Below are positions 1 through 6,078 of a stretch of DNA of 9,734 bases, piece by piece. Numbering within the stretch: position 1 is the first letter of the stretch; every line of letters begins with the position of its first letter. The DNA lies in contig DAOWFD010000127.1 of assembly GCA_030638185.1 (NCBI GenBank), positions 1 through 9,734 on the forward strand, in the 5' to 3' direction. Under the pieces are notes generated by a model. The model was not told where the DNA came from and made no database searches. It saw nothing but the letters and a program-made list of their open reading frames with translations. Made by a program: the position numbers and the translations under genes. This DNA comes from Candidatus Aegiribacteria sp. (GTDB lineage: Bacteria > Fermentibacterota > Fermentibacteria > Fermentibacterales > JCC-6).

Positions 1-320
1 ACGCGGACGTAAGTATCTTGCGCTCTTATCTCAAGAATGCGGTTCATACCCTTCATGTCAAGCACTATTCCTCCGCCAACAGGAACCGCCTGACCGGACA
101 TTCCGCTGCCTGCTCCACGTGTTGTTACAGGAATTTTGTTCTCGTTCGCATAGCGGAGGATATTTTTAATGTCCTCTACGGTCTGGGGTCTGGCAATAAC
201 CTGTGGAGGTGAGGAATGTACAGAAGCATCAGATCCATACACGAACAGAGATGCCGGATCGTCCCTGACATTCTCAATTCCCACAATCTTCGAAAGGTTC
301 TGTGCGAGTTCACCCTTCAT
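1..320 (-). CDS. glcD: GlcD-like FAD-binding oxidoreductase, N-terminal part (runs off left edge)
   Basis: The first 106 codons are visible, beginning at the ATG complementary to 318-320 and continuing past base 1. An AGGAAAG ribosome-binding site lies 6-7 bases upstream. Residues about 40-97 form the start of the PCMH-type FAD-binding fold of the vanillyl-alcohol-oxidase superfamily: VIARPQTVEDI (41-51) followed by the pyrophosphate-binding loop TTRGAGSGMSGQAVP (67-81) and a VLDMKGMNRI strand-turn. This arrangement is typical of GlcD / D-lactate dehydrogenase / D-2-hydroxyglutarate dehydrogenase flavoproteins, which oxidise 2-hydroxy acids to 2-oxo acids and pass electrons to an iron-sulfur partner or the quinone pool. 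The substrate-defining C-terminal cap domain is outside the window, so glycolate, D-lactate or another hydroxy acid cannot be distinguished. It reads in the same direction as gltX but 568 bp downstream of it, so it probably has its own promoter. Confidence 0.85.
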   Translation of the reverse strand, partial: MKGELAQNLSKIVGIENVRDDPASLFVYGSDASVHSSPPQVIARPQTVEDIKNILRYANENKIPVTTRGAGSGMSGQAVPVGGGIVLDMKGMNRILEIRAQDTYVR

Positions 321-357
321 AATTCTTTCCTTTCTTTTATAAATACTATTATTATCT

Positions 358-386
358 CTGATATATGTAATTTAATTGACAGTCAA
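358..386 (-). promoter_or_regulatory. Candidate sigma-70-type promoter with overlapping palindrome for the GlcD-like gene
   Basis: Read on the minus strand, TTGACT (381-386) and TATCAG (358-363) are separated by 17 bases, and the -10-like hexamer ends 37 bases before the ATG. The -35 is good and the -10 weak; a GATAAT at 351-356 is an alternative -10-like sequence. The -35 overlaps the perfect palindrome TTGAC-A-GTCAA (376-386), which could be an operator half of a FadR/GntR-type or other dimeric repressor. Function is inferred from sequence shape only. Confidence 0.4.
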
Positions 387-675
387 CGGGAAAGTATATT
401 TCAGCATTCTGCTGTATTGCCTCCAATAATACCTTGACGTTTCAAATCCTATCGTTTTTGTATTGAATTGAAATAATACCGCTGGCAATTCTGCCCGTCA
501 ACGCCAACTGCTCATACAACTTCAGTCTCAGGTTTATCATCCCTCAAGGGCACTCAGTCTAGCGAATTGGTTCTCAGACCAGTTCCAGCGGTTCAGGTGG
601 AGGCCCGGGATCTACGAGGATGGATGTGCGGATATACAAGTAGACGCAACTGTATTGCGTTACTGAAGTAAAAAG
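387..675. other. Intergenic stretch without an intact gene
   Basis: I find no convincing gene, tRNA or terminator here. On the minus strand there are short open stretches in shifting frames (for example one reading RWNWSENQFARLSALEG then a stop, about 534-590), which may be coding debris or chance. A perfect 6-bp stem with a 5-base loop, ACGCAA-CTGTA-TTGCGT, lies at 644-660. The 11-mer TGCGTTACTGA at 656-666 recurs inside the neighbouring repeat element at 732-742, hinting that part of this stretch is element-related. Confidence 0.5.
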
Positions 676-841
676 CTAGTACCCTGTCAAGCAATAACTG
701 TCGCATACTGCTGGCTCTCCAGAGCCCCTGCTGCGTTACTGATTCAATTACATAGCGCTGCTATGTGCAATCATCAGCGCCTTGCAGGAACTCAGGATAG
801 CGGCGCATTATATCGACACTTATTACCTGACAGGGTACTAG
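676..841. mobile_element. MITE-like element, 166 bp, with 28-bp terminal inverted repeats
   Basis: The left end (676-703, beginning CTAGTACCCTGTCA) and the reverse complement of the right end (814-841) match at 25 of 28 positions; the first 14 bases are identical. The outermost CTAG occurs at both ends and is itself a palindrome, so it may be either the end of the repeats or a 4-bp target duplication (some IS5-like families prefer YTAR targets). There is no room for a transposase, so this fits a non-autonomous miniature element. Inside are two further hairpins: GGCTC-TCCA-GAGCC (713-726) and ACATAGC-GCT-GCTATGT (750-766). It sits 47 bases past the gltX stop codon on the gltX downstream side, where a folded transcript could act as a terminator or stability element. 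No family was identified. Confidence 0.7.
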
Positions 842-888
842 TGAAATATGCGGACTGAAAGGATACTTGATTTACCGTCGTACGAATT

Positions 889-2388
889 TCAGCTGTCCCC
901 GAACAGCGAGTCGTACTTCTTTTCCAGGAGTTTTAACCTTTTTTTGGATAAATCCCCCAGTTCCTCGATGGCGCACCTGATTCTCGTGCGGCTTATATCA
1001 CTTCCGAGTATATCCATCGTGTCGAAAAGAGGGGTTGAGACAGCGTTGCCGCTGATGGCGATATACAGGGGCTGAGTAAGGTATTTCAGTTTGATGTCCA
1101 GCTTTTCTGAAAGCCCCTTGAAAAGTGAATAGATATTCTCCTTGCTGAAGCTGTCAAGTTTTTCCAGCTCCCATAGTATTATCTGAAGAATCTCGCTGGT
1201 TTCAGTATCATCCATATCCTTCAAAAGCAGTTCTTCCTTTGAGAGGGAAATCCTACCGCTGAAGAAGTGACCGGTCAGTTCCCCCCAGTCGGAAAGGCAG
1301 CTCATTCGGCCCTTACAGATCTCAAGGATCTTTCTGAAGTGTTCTCTATTCAGACCCCACTCCACAAGCCTTTCCAGAAGTTCATCGGTTGAGAAATCTT
1401 CCCTGATATACCTGCCGTTAAGCCAGAGAAGTTTGTCAACATTGAAAACTGGCCCGCCGAGGCTGATGTCCTCGAGCATGAAGTTATCTACCATCTCCTG
1501 CAGGGAGAACTTCTCCCTGTCATCCGAAAGGTGCCAGCCCATCATTCCAACGAAATTGAGAAGAGCTTCGGGAAGAATACCCGTTTTTCTGTACCAGTTT
1601 ATGGATACAGGATTCTTTCTCTTGGAAAGTTTACTTTTGTCCGTGTTGCGGAGAAGAGGAAGATGACAGAATACAGGCGGTTCCCATCCGAAGAATTCGT
1701 ATAGAAGAACATGCTTCGGAACCGAGTTGATCCATTCCTCTCCTCTTATGATATGGGATATCTTCATAAGGTGATCATCGACAACTACCGCCAGGTGGTA
1801 CGTTGGAAATCCGTCGGCCTTCATTATCACCTGGTCATCAATGGACGCCCAGTCTTTCTCTATTTTTCCCCTGAGCAGATCCTCAAACACACACGTACCC
1901 TCGAGGGGAATCTTCATTCTAATGGTGAATTCCTCACCCGCCTCAACTCTCTTTGCGGCTTCCTTCGGAGGGATGTCCCTGCACTTTCTGTCGTAGCCAC
2001 TGGAAGAACCTGCCTTCTGTCTTTCCTTCCGGACATCAGCAAGATGTTCCCTGCTGCAGAAACAGGGGTACGCATTACCTTCGGCAACCAGCCTGTTTAT
2101 GTATTCATGGTAGATTTCAAGCCTTTCGCTCTGTCTGTATGGCCCATACGGTCCGCCGATCTCAGGGCCTTCATCCCATTCAAGACCGAGCCACTTCAGG
2201 GAATCAATAATAGCTTTTTCCGATTCCCGGGAAGATCGCTCCCTGTCGGTATCCTCGATTCGCAGAATAAAGCTTCCGTTGTTCTTCTTTGCCCAGACGT
2301 ATCCGAAAAGGGCCTGATAGGCTGTTCCCACGTGAGGATCCCCGGTTGGTGACGGGGCAAGTCTAGTTCTTATTTCATTGTCTTTCAT
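889..2388 (-). CDS. gltX: Glutamyl-tRNA synthetase
   Basis: This class I aminoacyl-tRNA synthetase of 499 aa charges tRNA with glutamate in the cytoplasm. The start ATG (complement of 2386-2388) gives the standard N-terminus, IRTRLAPSPTGDPHVGTAY, in which DPHVG (17-21) is the HIGH-motif equivalent. IEDTD follows at 44-48. A zinc-binding set is visible as C109, C111, Y132 and C136, in the Cys-x-Cys...Tyr...Cys pattern of bacterial GluRS. The KMSKS-equivalent is KLSKR at 253-257. The remaining ~230 residues form the helical anticodon-binding part, and total length is normal for the family. AGAGG lies 5 bases before the ATG. Whether it is discriminating or also misacylates tRNA-Gln cannot be told from what I can see. 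It is divergently oriented from sucC, with a shared 235-bp control region. Confidence 0.97.
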   Translation of the reverse strand: MKDNEIRTRLAPSPTGDPHVGTAYQALFGYVWAKKNNGSFILRIEDTDRERSSRESEKAIIDSLKWLGLEWDEGPEIGGPYGPYRQSERLEIYHEYINRLVAEGNAYPCFCSREHLADVRKERQKAGSSSGYDRKCRDIPPKEAAKRVEAGEEFTIRMKIPLEGTCVFEDLLRGKIEKDWASIDDQVIMKADGFPTYHLAVVVDDHLMKISHIIRGEEWINSVPKHVLLYEFFGWEPPVFCHLPLLRNTDKSKLSKRKNPVSINWYRKTGILPEALLNFVGMMGWHLSDDREKFSLQEMVDNFMLEDISLGGPVFNVDKLLWLNGRYIREDFSTDELLERLVEWGLNREHFRKILEICKGRMSCLSDWGELTGHFFSGRISLSKEELLLKDMDDTETSEILQIILWELEKLDSFSKENIYSLFKGLSEKLDIKLKYLTQPLYIAISGNAVSTPLFDTMDILGSDISRTRIRCAIEELGDLSKKRLKLLEKKYDSLFGDS

Positions 2389-2403
2389 ACGAACCTCTCA
2401 GCT

Positions 2404-2415
2404 GTATCATGATAC
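2404..2415. promoter_or_regulatory. 12-bp perfect palindrome just upstream of gltX
   Basis: GTATCATGATAC is a perfect palindrome whose edge lies 15 bases upstream of the gltX start codon and next to its ribosome-binding site. Its position suits an operator or an element in the gltX leader. No known regulator is assigned. Confidence 0.35.
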
Positions 2416-2433
2416 TTTTTCAATACCGAATAT

Positions 2434-2451
2434 AAGCATCGGGCTATGCTT
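2434..2451. repeat. Inverted repeat in the gltX-sucC divergent region
   Basis: AAGCAT-CGGGCT-ATGCTT is a perfect 6-bp inverted repeat with a 6-base spacer. On the minus strand it lies immediately upstream of a TATATT sequence (2428-2433) that could be a gltX -10, so it could be a regulator site in the gltX promoter. No T-run follows, so a terminator is unlikely. Confidence 0.3.
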
Positions 2452-2519
2452 TGAAGTAACGACTGCAGTTTCGATTCGGAAAAGGAGTTCTGTTCAGCTT
2501 ATACAGGCCTTGGAAATAG

Positions 2520-2554
2520 TATCACTTGTACGACTATTGTGTATGTGATATTGT
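2520..2554 (+). promoter_or_regulatory. Candidate promoter with inverted repeat for the sucCD-fumarase operon
   Basis: TTGTAC (2526-2531) and TATTGT (2549-2554) are spaced 17 bases apart about 70 bases before the sucC start. Both hexamers are only moderate sigma-70 matches. The inverted repeat TATCAC (2520-2525) / GTGATA (2545-2550) brackets them, and a second one, AATAGT (2515-2520) / ACTATT (2533-2538), overlaps. A regulator at such a site could block the promoter. The assignment is tentative. Confidence 0.3.
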
Positions 2555-2623
2555 TACTGCTGCTTACTTAATTATTATGTTTCTTCCTTTGGTTTTCATC
2601 TTACCGGAATGGTATGGAGGATA

Positions 2624-3769
2624 ATGAAACTCGAAGAATTTCAGGCAAAGAAGCTGTTCAGGGAATATGGTATCCCTGTACCTGATGGAATAATGGTAAC
2701 CACGGCAGAGGAAGCCAGGAGTGCTGCCGAGAAGATAGAATGTCCGGTGGTTGTCAAAGCACAGGTTCAGGCCGGGGGTCGAGGCAAGGCGGGAGGAGTT
2801 AAACTTGTAAAAACACCGGCCGAAGCGTACATGGCAGCCGACTCTATACTCGGCATGGATATCAAGAGTTTCAGAGTTGAAAGACTGCTTGTTGATCCGG
2901 CAGTATCGATAGCCGGGGAGTACTACGTCGGCATTACAATTGACAGAAGGAAGAAACTGCCGGTTATGATGGCCTCCGCGTCGGGTGGCGTAGATATTGA
3001 AAAAGTGGCGGCGGAAACCCCGGAAAAGATCTTCTTCCAGGAGATCAACCCGGAGAGAGGACTCCGTTCCTTCGAAGCCAAGCAGCTTGCATTTCAATTG
3101 TTTACGGACAAGAGAAAAGCCCTGGCTACCGCTTCTGTCATGATGAAGCTTTGGGATTGTTTTCATGGCATTGACGCTTCACTGGTAGAGATAAACCCCC
3201 TTGCCAAACTCGAGGACGGTTCTATTATCGCCCTTGATGCCAAGATAGTACTGGATGACAACGCTATGTTCAAGCATCCCGTCATGGAGGAGATGCGGCT
3301 CCCCACTCCCTCCGAGCAAAAGGAACTCGACGCGAGAAGCCACGGTCTGAGCTATGTACAGCTTGATGGTGATATAGGCTGCATGGTCAACGGAGCGGGT
3401 CTTGCCATGGCAACTATGGATGTGATCAAGCACCTGGGAGGCACTCCGGCTAATTTCCTCGATATAGGGGGTAGTTCAAGCCCTGAGAAGGTTATTCATG
3501 CCATGGAGCTTCTTGTCTCGGACAGTAATGTAAAAGCCGTATTTATTAATGTCTTCGGTGGTATCACCCGATGTGATGATGTAGCCAGCGGCCTGGTTGC
3601 GGCACTCCGGGAGATACAAACAGACATTCCTCTTGTTGTCCGCATGACGGGAACCAACGAGGAGGAGGGTATCAGGATACTCTCCGATTTCGGGATTACT
3701 GCTTTGAAGGATATGACAGAGGGAGCCAGAGAAGCCATCCGCCTTGCGGGAGAGGGAGGCTGCAGCTGA
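2624..3769 (+). CDS. sucC: Succinyl-CoA synthetase (succinate-CoA ligase, ADP-forming type), beta subunit
   Basis: The beta subunit of the TCA-cycle enzyme that interconverts succinyl-CoA + ADP/GDP + Pi with succinate + ATP/GTP + CoA. I start it at the ATG at 2624, not the in-frame one at 2609, because the family begins MKL-x-E-[YF]-QAK and GGAGG lies directly upstream at 2616-2620. This gives 381 aa, close to the usual ~390. The N-terminal ATP-grasp domain has the nucleotide-binding stretch VVVKAQVQAGGRGKAGG (42-58). Mg ligand positions are seen as N191 (VEINPLA) and D205 (ALDAK). The C-terminal flavodoxin-like ligase domain has GCMVNGAGLAMATMD (252-266), FLDIGG (278-283) and NVFGGITRCD (309-318), which forms part of the phosphohistidine site. 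ATP versus GTP preference is not readable. The stop overlaps the sucD start as TGATG. Confidence 0.96.
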   Translation: MKLEEFQAKKLFREYGIPVPDGIMVTTAEEARSAAEKIECPVVVKAQVQAGGRGKAGGVKLVKTPAEAYMAADSILGMDIKSFRVERLLVDPAVSIAGEYYVGITIDRRKKLPVMMASASGGVDIEKVAAETPEKIFFQEINPERGLRSFEAKQLAFQLFTDKRKALATASVMMKLWDCFHGIDASLVEINPLAKLEDGSIIALDAKIVLDDNAMFKHPVMEEMRLPTPSEQKELDARSHGLSYVQLDGDIGCMVNGAGLAMATMDVIKHLGGTPANFLDIGGSSSPEKVIHAMELLVSDSNVKAVFINVFGGITRCDDVASGLVAALREIQTDIPLVVRMTGTNEEEGIRILSDFGITALKDMTEGAREAIRLAGEGGCS

Positions 3770-4644
3770 TGAGTATACTGATAGATAAGAATACCAGGGT
3801 AATGGTTCAGGGACTCGGCCGCGACGGATCCTTTCACGCCGAGCAGATGAAGGAATACGGAACGAACATTGTTGCAGGAGTTCATCCCGGAAAAGGCGGA
3901 AGCAGTATTCATGGATTCCCTGTTTTCAACACCGCGGAAGATGCTGCACGGGAAACCGACCCTGAATGCTCCGTAATTTTTGTCCCGGCCCCCTTTGCAG
4001 CAGATGCCATTCTTGCCGGAGCTAACGCCGGGGTAAAATTGGTTGTAGCTGTTACCGAGGGCATTCCTGTCCTGGACATGTCAAAGATCGTGATAGAACT
4101 CAATGAACTGGGTACTTGCCTCGCAGGTCCAAACTGTCCCGGTCTGATCTCTCCCGATAAATCAAAGGTAGGAATTATGCCGGGAGGCATATTCAAAAGA
4201 GGTTCGGTGGGTGTCATCTCCAGAAGCGGAACCCTGACATATGAAGTAGTTAACCAGCTTTCACTTGCCGGATACGGGCAGTCAACTGCGATAGGAATGG
4301 GTGGAGACCCGGTAGTTGGAATGAAGTACAACGATTACCTTGAACTTTTCGAGGAAGACAGGGAAACAGAACTGGTAGTTATCGTCGGAGAGATAGGAGG
4401 GACAGACGAACAGGATGCCGCGTCTTTCGTGAAGGACAGAATCAGCAAGCCGGTGGTAGGCTATGTTGTCGGTCGCAGTGCTCCACCCGGGAAAAGGATG
4501 GGGCATGCAGGCGCCATTATTTCGGGCGCTGACAGTACCGTGGAGGCCAAAGTTGCGTTTCTGAGAGAGAAGGACATACCGGTTGCAGATACTGTTGAGC
4601 AGATCATTGATCTTGTTGGCGATAGATTGGGAGGACGAAATTGA
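3769..4644 (+). CDS. sucD: Succinyl-CoA synthetase, alpha subunit
   Basis: The alpha subunit binds CoA and carries the phosphorylated histidine of the enzyme formed with SucC. The 291-aa product opens MSILIDKNTRVMVQG like E. coli SucD. It has the CoA-binding Rossmann part (about 1-125), GPNCPG (120-125), the ligase domain with SRSGTLTYE (151-159) and GEIGG (207-211), and the active-site histidine H246 in KRMGHAGAIISG. E208 in GEIGG matches the glutamate that stabilises phosphohistidine. The start overlaps the sucC stop by one base and has GGGAGG upstream at 3754-3759, so the two subunits are probably translationally coupled. Compared with my memory of the E. coli protein, the glycine-rich CoA loop (QGLGRDGSFH, 14-23) is one residue shorter and lacks the usual threonine-glycine pair; catalytic residues are otherwise intact. 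Confidence 0.96.
   Translation: MSILIDKNTRVMVQGLGRDGSFHAEQMKEYGTNIVAGVHPGKGGSSIHGFPVFNTAEDAARETDPECSVIFVPAPFAADAILAGANAGVKLVVAVTEGIPVLDMSKIVIELNELGTCLAGPNCPGLISPDKSKVGIMPGGIFKRGSVGVISRSGTLTYEVVNQLSLAGYGQSTAIGMGGDPVVGMKYNDYLELFEEDRETELVVIVGEIGGTDEQDAASFVKDRISKPVVGYVVGRSAPPGKRMGHAGAIISGADSTVEAKVAFLREKDIPVADTVEQIIDLVGDRLGGRN
4629..4643 (+). promoter_or_regulatory. Shine-Dalgarno that sets a TTG start for the fumarase alpha subunit
   Basis: GGGAGG (4629-4634) sits six bases before TTG (4641-4643), which overlaps the sucD stop codon as TTGA. No ATG or GTG gives a family-like N-terminus here, so the TTG start is well supported. Confidence 0.8.
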
Positions 4645-5486
4645 GAGAGCTTGATGTTGCCAGGATAACGGAGGCGGTGAAGGACCTGAGCATCAGAACG
4701 AATATCTATCTTCCAGATGATGTGAAGAAGGCTCTTCGCGAATCACTTGAGAGGGAAGAATCACCCCTGGGAAGGGAGATTCTTCAGGTTATTCTTGATA
4801 ACCATGATATTGCTGAAAAAGAAAAAATGCCGATATGCCAGGACACAGGAGCGGCCATAGTCTTCCTTGAGGTGGGGCAGGAGGTACATCTCATCGGGGG
4901 CGCTCCGGAAGATGCTGTGAACGAAGGGGTAAGGCAGGGATACAGTGAAGCCTATCTACGTAAATCGATGGTCGCCGACCCCGTCCTGAAAAGGAAGAAC
5001 ACCGGCGATAATACACCCGCGATCATCTACACCAGAATTGTTCCCGGAGACAAAGTGAAAATCGTCTTCGCCCCCAAGGGTGGTGGAGCTGAGAATATGA
5101 GCGAAGTACGTATGATGACTGCAGCCGACGGTATAGAGGGTATAAAGGATTTCGTTGTTGACAGGGTTTCCAGATCGGGAGGTAATCCATGCCCTCCTAT
5201 AGTTGTGGGTGTAGGCTTGGGCGGCAGTTTCGAGAGATGCGCCATGCTTGCGAAGGAGGCTCTCATGAGGACGATCGGCGAACCCAATCCCGATCCGGAT
5301 TTCGATGTGGTTGAAAAGGAGCTTCTAAGGAGAATAAACAACCTGGGAATCGGACCGCAGGGGCTTGGAGGCAGGACCACCGCTCTGGCGGTTCATATAA
5401 AGACGGTTCCATGCCACATCGCTTCGATGCCGGTTGCCGTTAATATCCAGTGCCATGTCAGCAGGCATGGTGAAACGATTATCTAA
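4641..5486 (+). CDS. Class I fumarate hydratase (fumarase), alpha / N-terminal subunit
   Basis: The larger subunit of a two-subunit, iron-sulfur fumarase that hydrates fumarate to (S)-malate. It is 281 aa, the normal size for the split form; the homologous E. coli FumA is one fused chain. The three cysteines expected to hold the [4Fe-4S] cluster are present: C66 in MPICQDTG, C184 in GGNPCPPIVVG and C271 in NIQCHVSRHG. The intervening stretches KRKNTGDNTPAI (117-128) and APKGGGAENMSE (144-155) are also characteristic. The start is TTG, overlapping sucD by four bases. The beta subunit follows after 19 bases. The same fold includes L-tartrate dehydratase TtdA, but the sucCD context favours fumarase. 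Symbols such as fumA, ttdA or mmcB are used inconsistently for this split form, so none is given. Confidence 0.93.
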   Translation: MRELDVARITEAVKDLSIRTNIYLPDDVKKALRESLEREESPLGREILQVILDNHDIAEKEKMPICQDTGAAIVFLEVGQEVHLIGGAPEDAVNEGVRQGYSEAYLRKSMVADPVLKRKNTGDNTPAIIYTRIVPGDKVKIVFAPKGGGAENMSEVRMMTAADGIEGIKDFVVDRVSRSGGNPCPPIVVGVGLGGSFERCAMLAKEALMRTIGEPNPDPDFDVVEKELLRRINNLGIGPQGLGGRTTALAVHIKTVPCHIASMPVAVNIQCHVSRHGETII

Positions 5487-5492
5487 TAAGAC

Positions 5493-5508
5493 AGGAGGAG
5501 ATCCTTTG
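5493..5508 (+). promoter_or_regulatory. Strong Shine-Dalgarno that sets a TTG start for the fumarase beta subunit
   Basis: AGGAGG (5493-5498) is seven bases upstream of TTG (5506-5508). An in-frame ATG at 5434 would add 24 residues that overlap the alpha-subunit gene and do not resemble the family, and it lacks a comparable ribosome-binding site. The TTG is therefore preferred. Confidence 0.8.
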
Positions 5509-6063
5509 AAAACTGTTGAACTGAGAACTCCCCTGGATGAAAAGCAGATTTCCAATCTTGAATCCGGGGACAAGGTATACCTTTCCGGTGAAATATATAC
5601 AGCACGGGACGCTGCCCATAAAAGGCTTGTAGCGCTGATCGAGGAGGGAAAGGATCTCCCGTTCGATCTTCAGGGAGCTGTTATCTACTACGTTGGCCCG
5701 GCTCCTTCAAAACCGGGACAGGTAATGAATTCCGCCGGCCCCACAACCAGTTACAGAATGGATTCGTTCACCCCCCTTCTCCTTGAGCGGGGTCTTAAGG
5801 GAACCATAGGGAAGGGGCCAAGATCCATGAAAGTCCGGGATTCAATGGTTAAGAACGGAGGTATTTACTTCGCTGCTGTGGGAGGAGCCGCTGCTGGAAT
5901 TGCTTCTACCGTCAAGGCAGCCGAGGTTATAGCCTACGATGACCTTGGTCCCGAAGCCATTAGAAGGCTTGTCGTTGAAAGAATGCCTCTGTTCGTGGTT
6001 AACGATACCAGTGGCAACGATCTCTTTGAGGCGGGTGTTGCAGAGTACCGGCGTGAGGAGTAG
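5506..6063 (+). CDS. Class I fumarate hydratase (fumarase), beta / C-terminal subunit
   Basis: The small subunit, 185 aa from the TTG at 5506, is typical for the separate beta chain of class I fumarases and tartrate dehydratases. Family landmarks are the N-terminal LRTPL, SGEIYTARDAAHKR (27-40), the SAGPTTSYRMD substrate-site region (76-86) and IGKGPRSM (101-108), with a glycine/alanine-rich AVGGAAAGIAS loop (124-134) and VNDTSGNDLFE (165-175) near the end. It partners with the upstream alpha subunit, which carries the iron-sulfur cluster; together they match the two halves of single-chain FumA. It lies 19 bases after the alpha stop, and the ACT-domain gene begins 15 bases after its own stop, so it sits in the middle of the operon. 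Confidence 0.92.
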   Translation: MKTVELRTPLDEKQISNLESGDKVYLSGEIYTARDAAHKRLVALIEEGKDLPFDLQGAVIYYVGPAPSKPGQVMNSAGPTTSYRMDSFTPLLLERGLKGTIGKGPRSMKVRDSMVKNGGIYFAAVGGAAAGIASTVKAAEVIAYDDLGPEAIRRLVVERMPLFVVNDTSGNDLFEAGVAEYRREE

Positions 6064-6078
6064 TGGAAAGGAAGCAAT

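Noticed and set aside
480..600. Minus-strand short peptides (for example RWNWSENQFARLSALEG and a 32-residue frame starting MINLRLKLYEQ) as a pseudogene or transposase remnant
   Set aside because: The pieces lie in different frames with several stops and match no family I can name; chance cannot be excluded.
387..675. A tRNA or small structured RNA in the region left of the MITE-like element
   Set aside because: No T-loop consensus or cloverleaf was found; only a single 6-bp hairpin is present.
676..841. CRISPR repeat or attachment site
   Set aside because: There is one inverted pair of ends and no regularly spaced direct repeats; no integrase is nearby.
1711..2352. 213-codon open frame on the plus strand opposite gltX, and a smaller one at 1953-2210
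   Set aside because: It is antisense to the clear gltX gene, has no ribosome-binding site or recognisable domain, and its composition is the mirror of gltX codons.
2434..2451. Rho-independent terminator in the gltX-sucC gap
   Set aside because: The stem is short, no T-run follows on either strand, and both flanking genes point away from it.
2564..3166. 200-codon minus-strand open frame opposite sucC
   Set aside because: Shadow of sucC with no recognisable domain.
4641..6063. L-tartrate dehydratase TtdAB in place of fumarase
   Set aside because: The families are homologous and not fully separable by eye, but co-transcription with sucCD and absence of a tartrate transporter or regulator favour fumarase.
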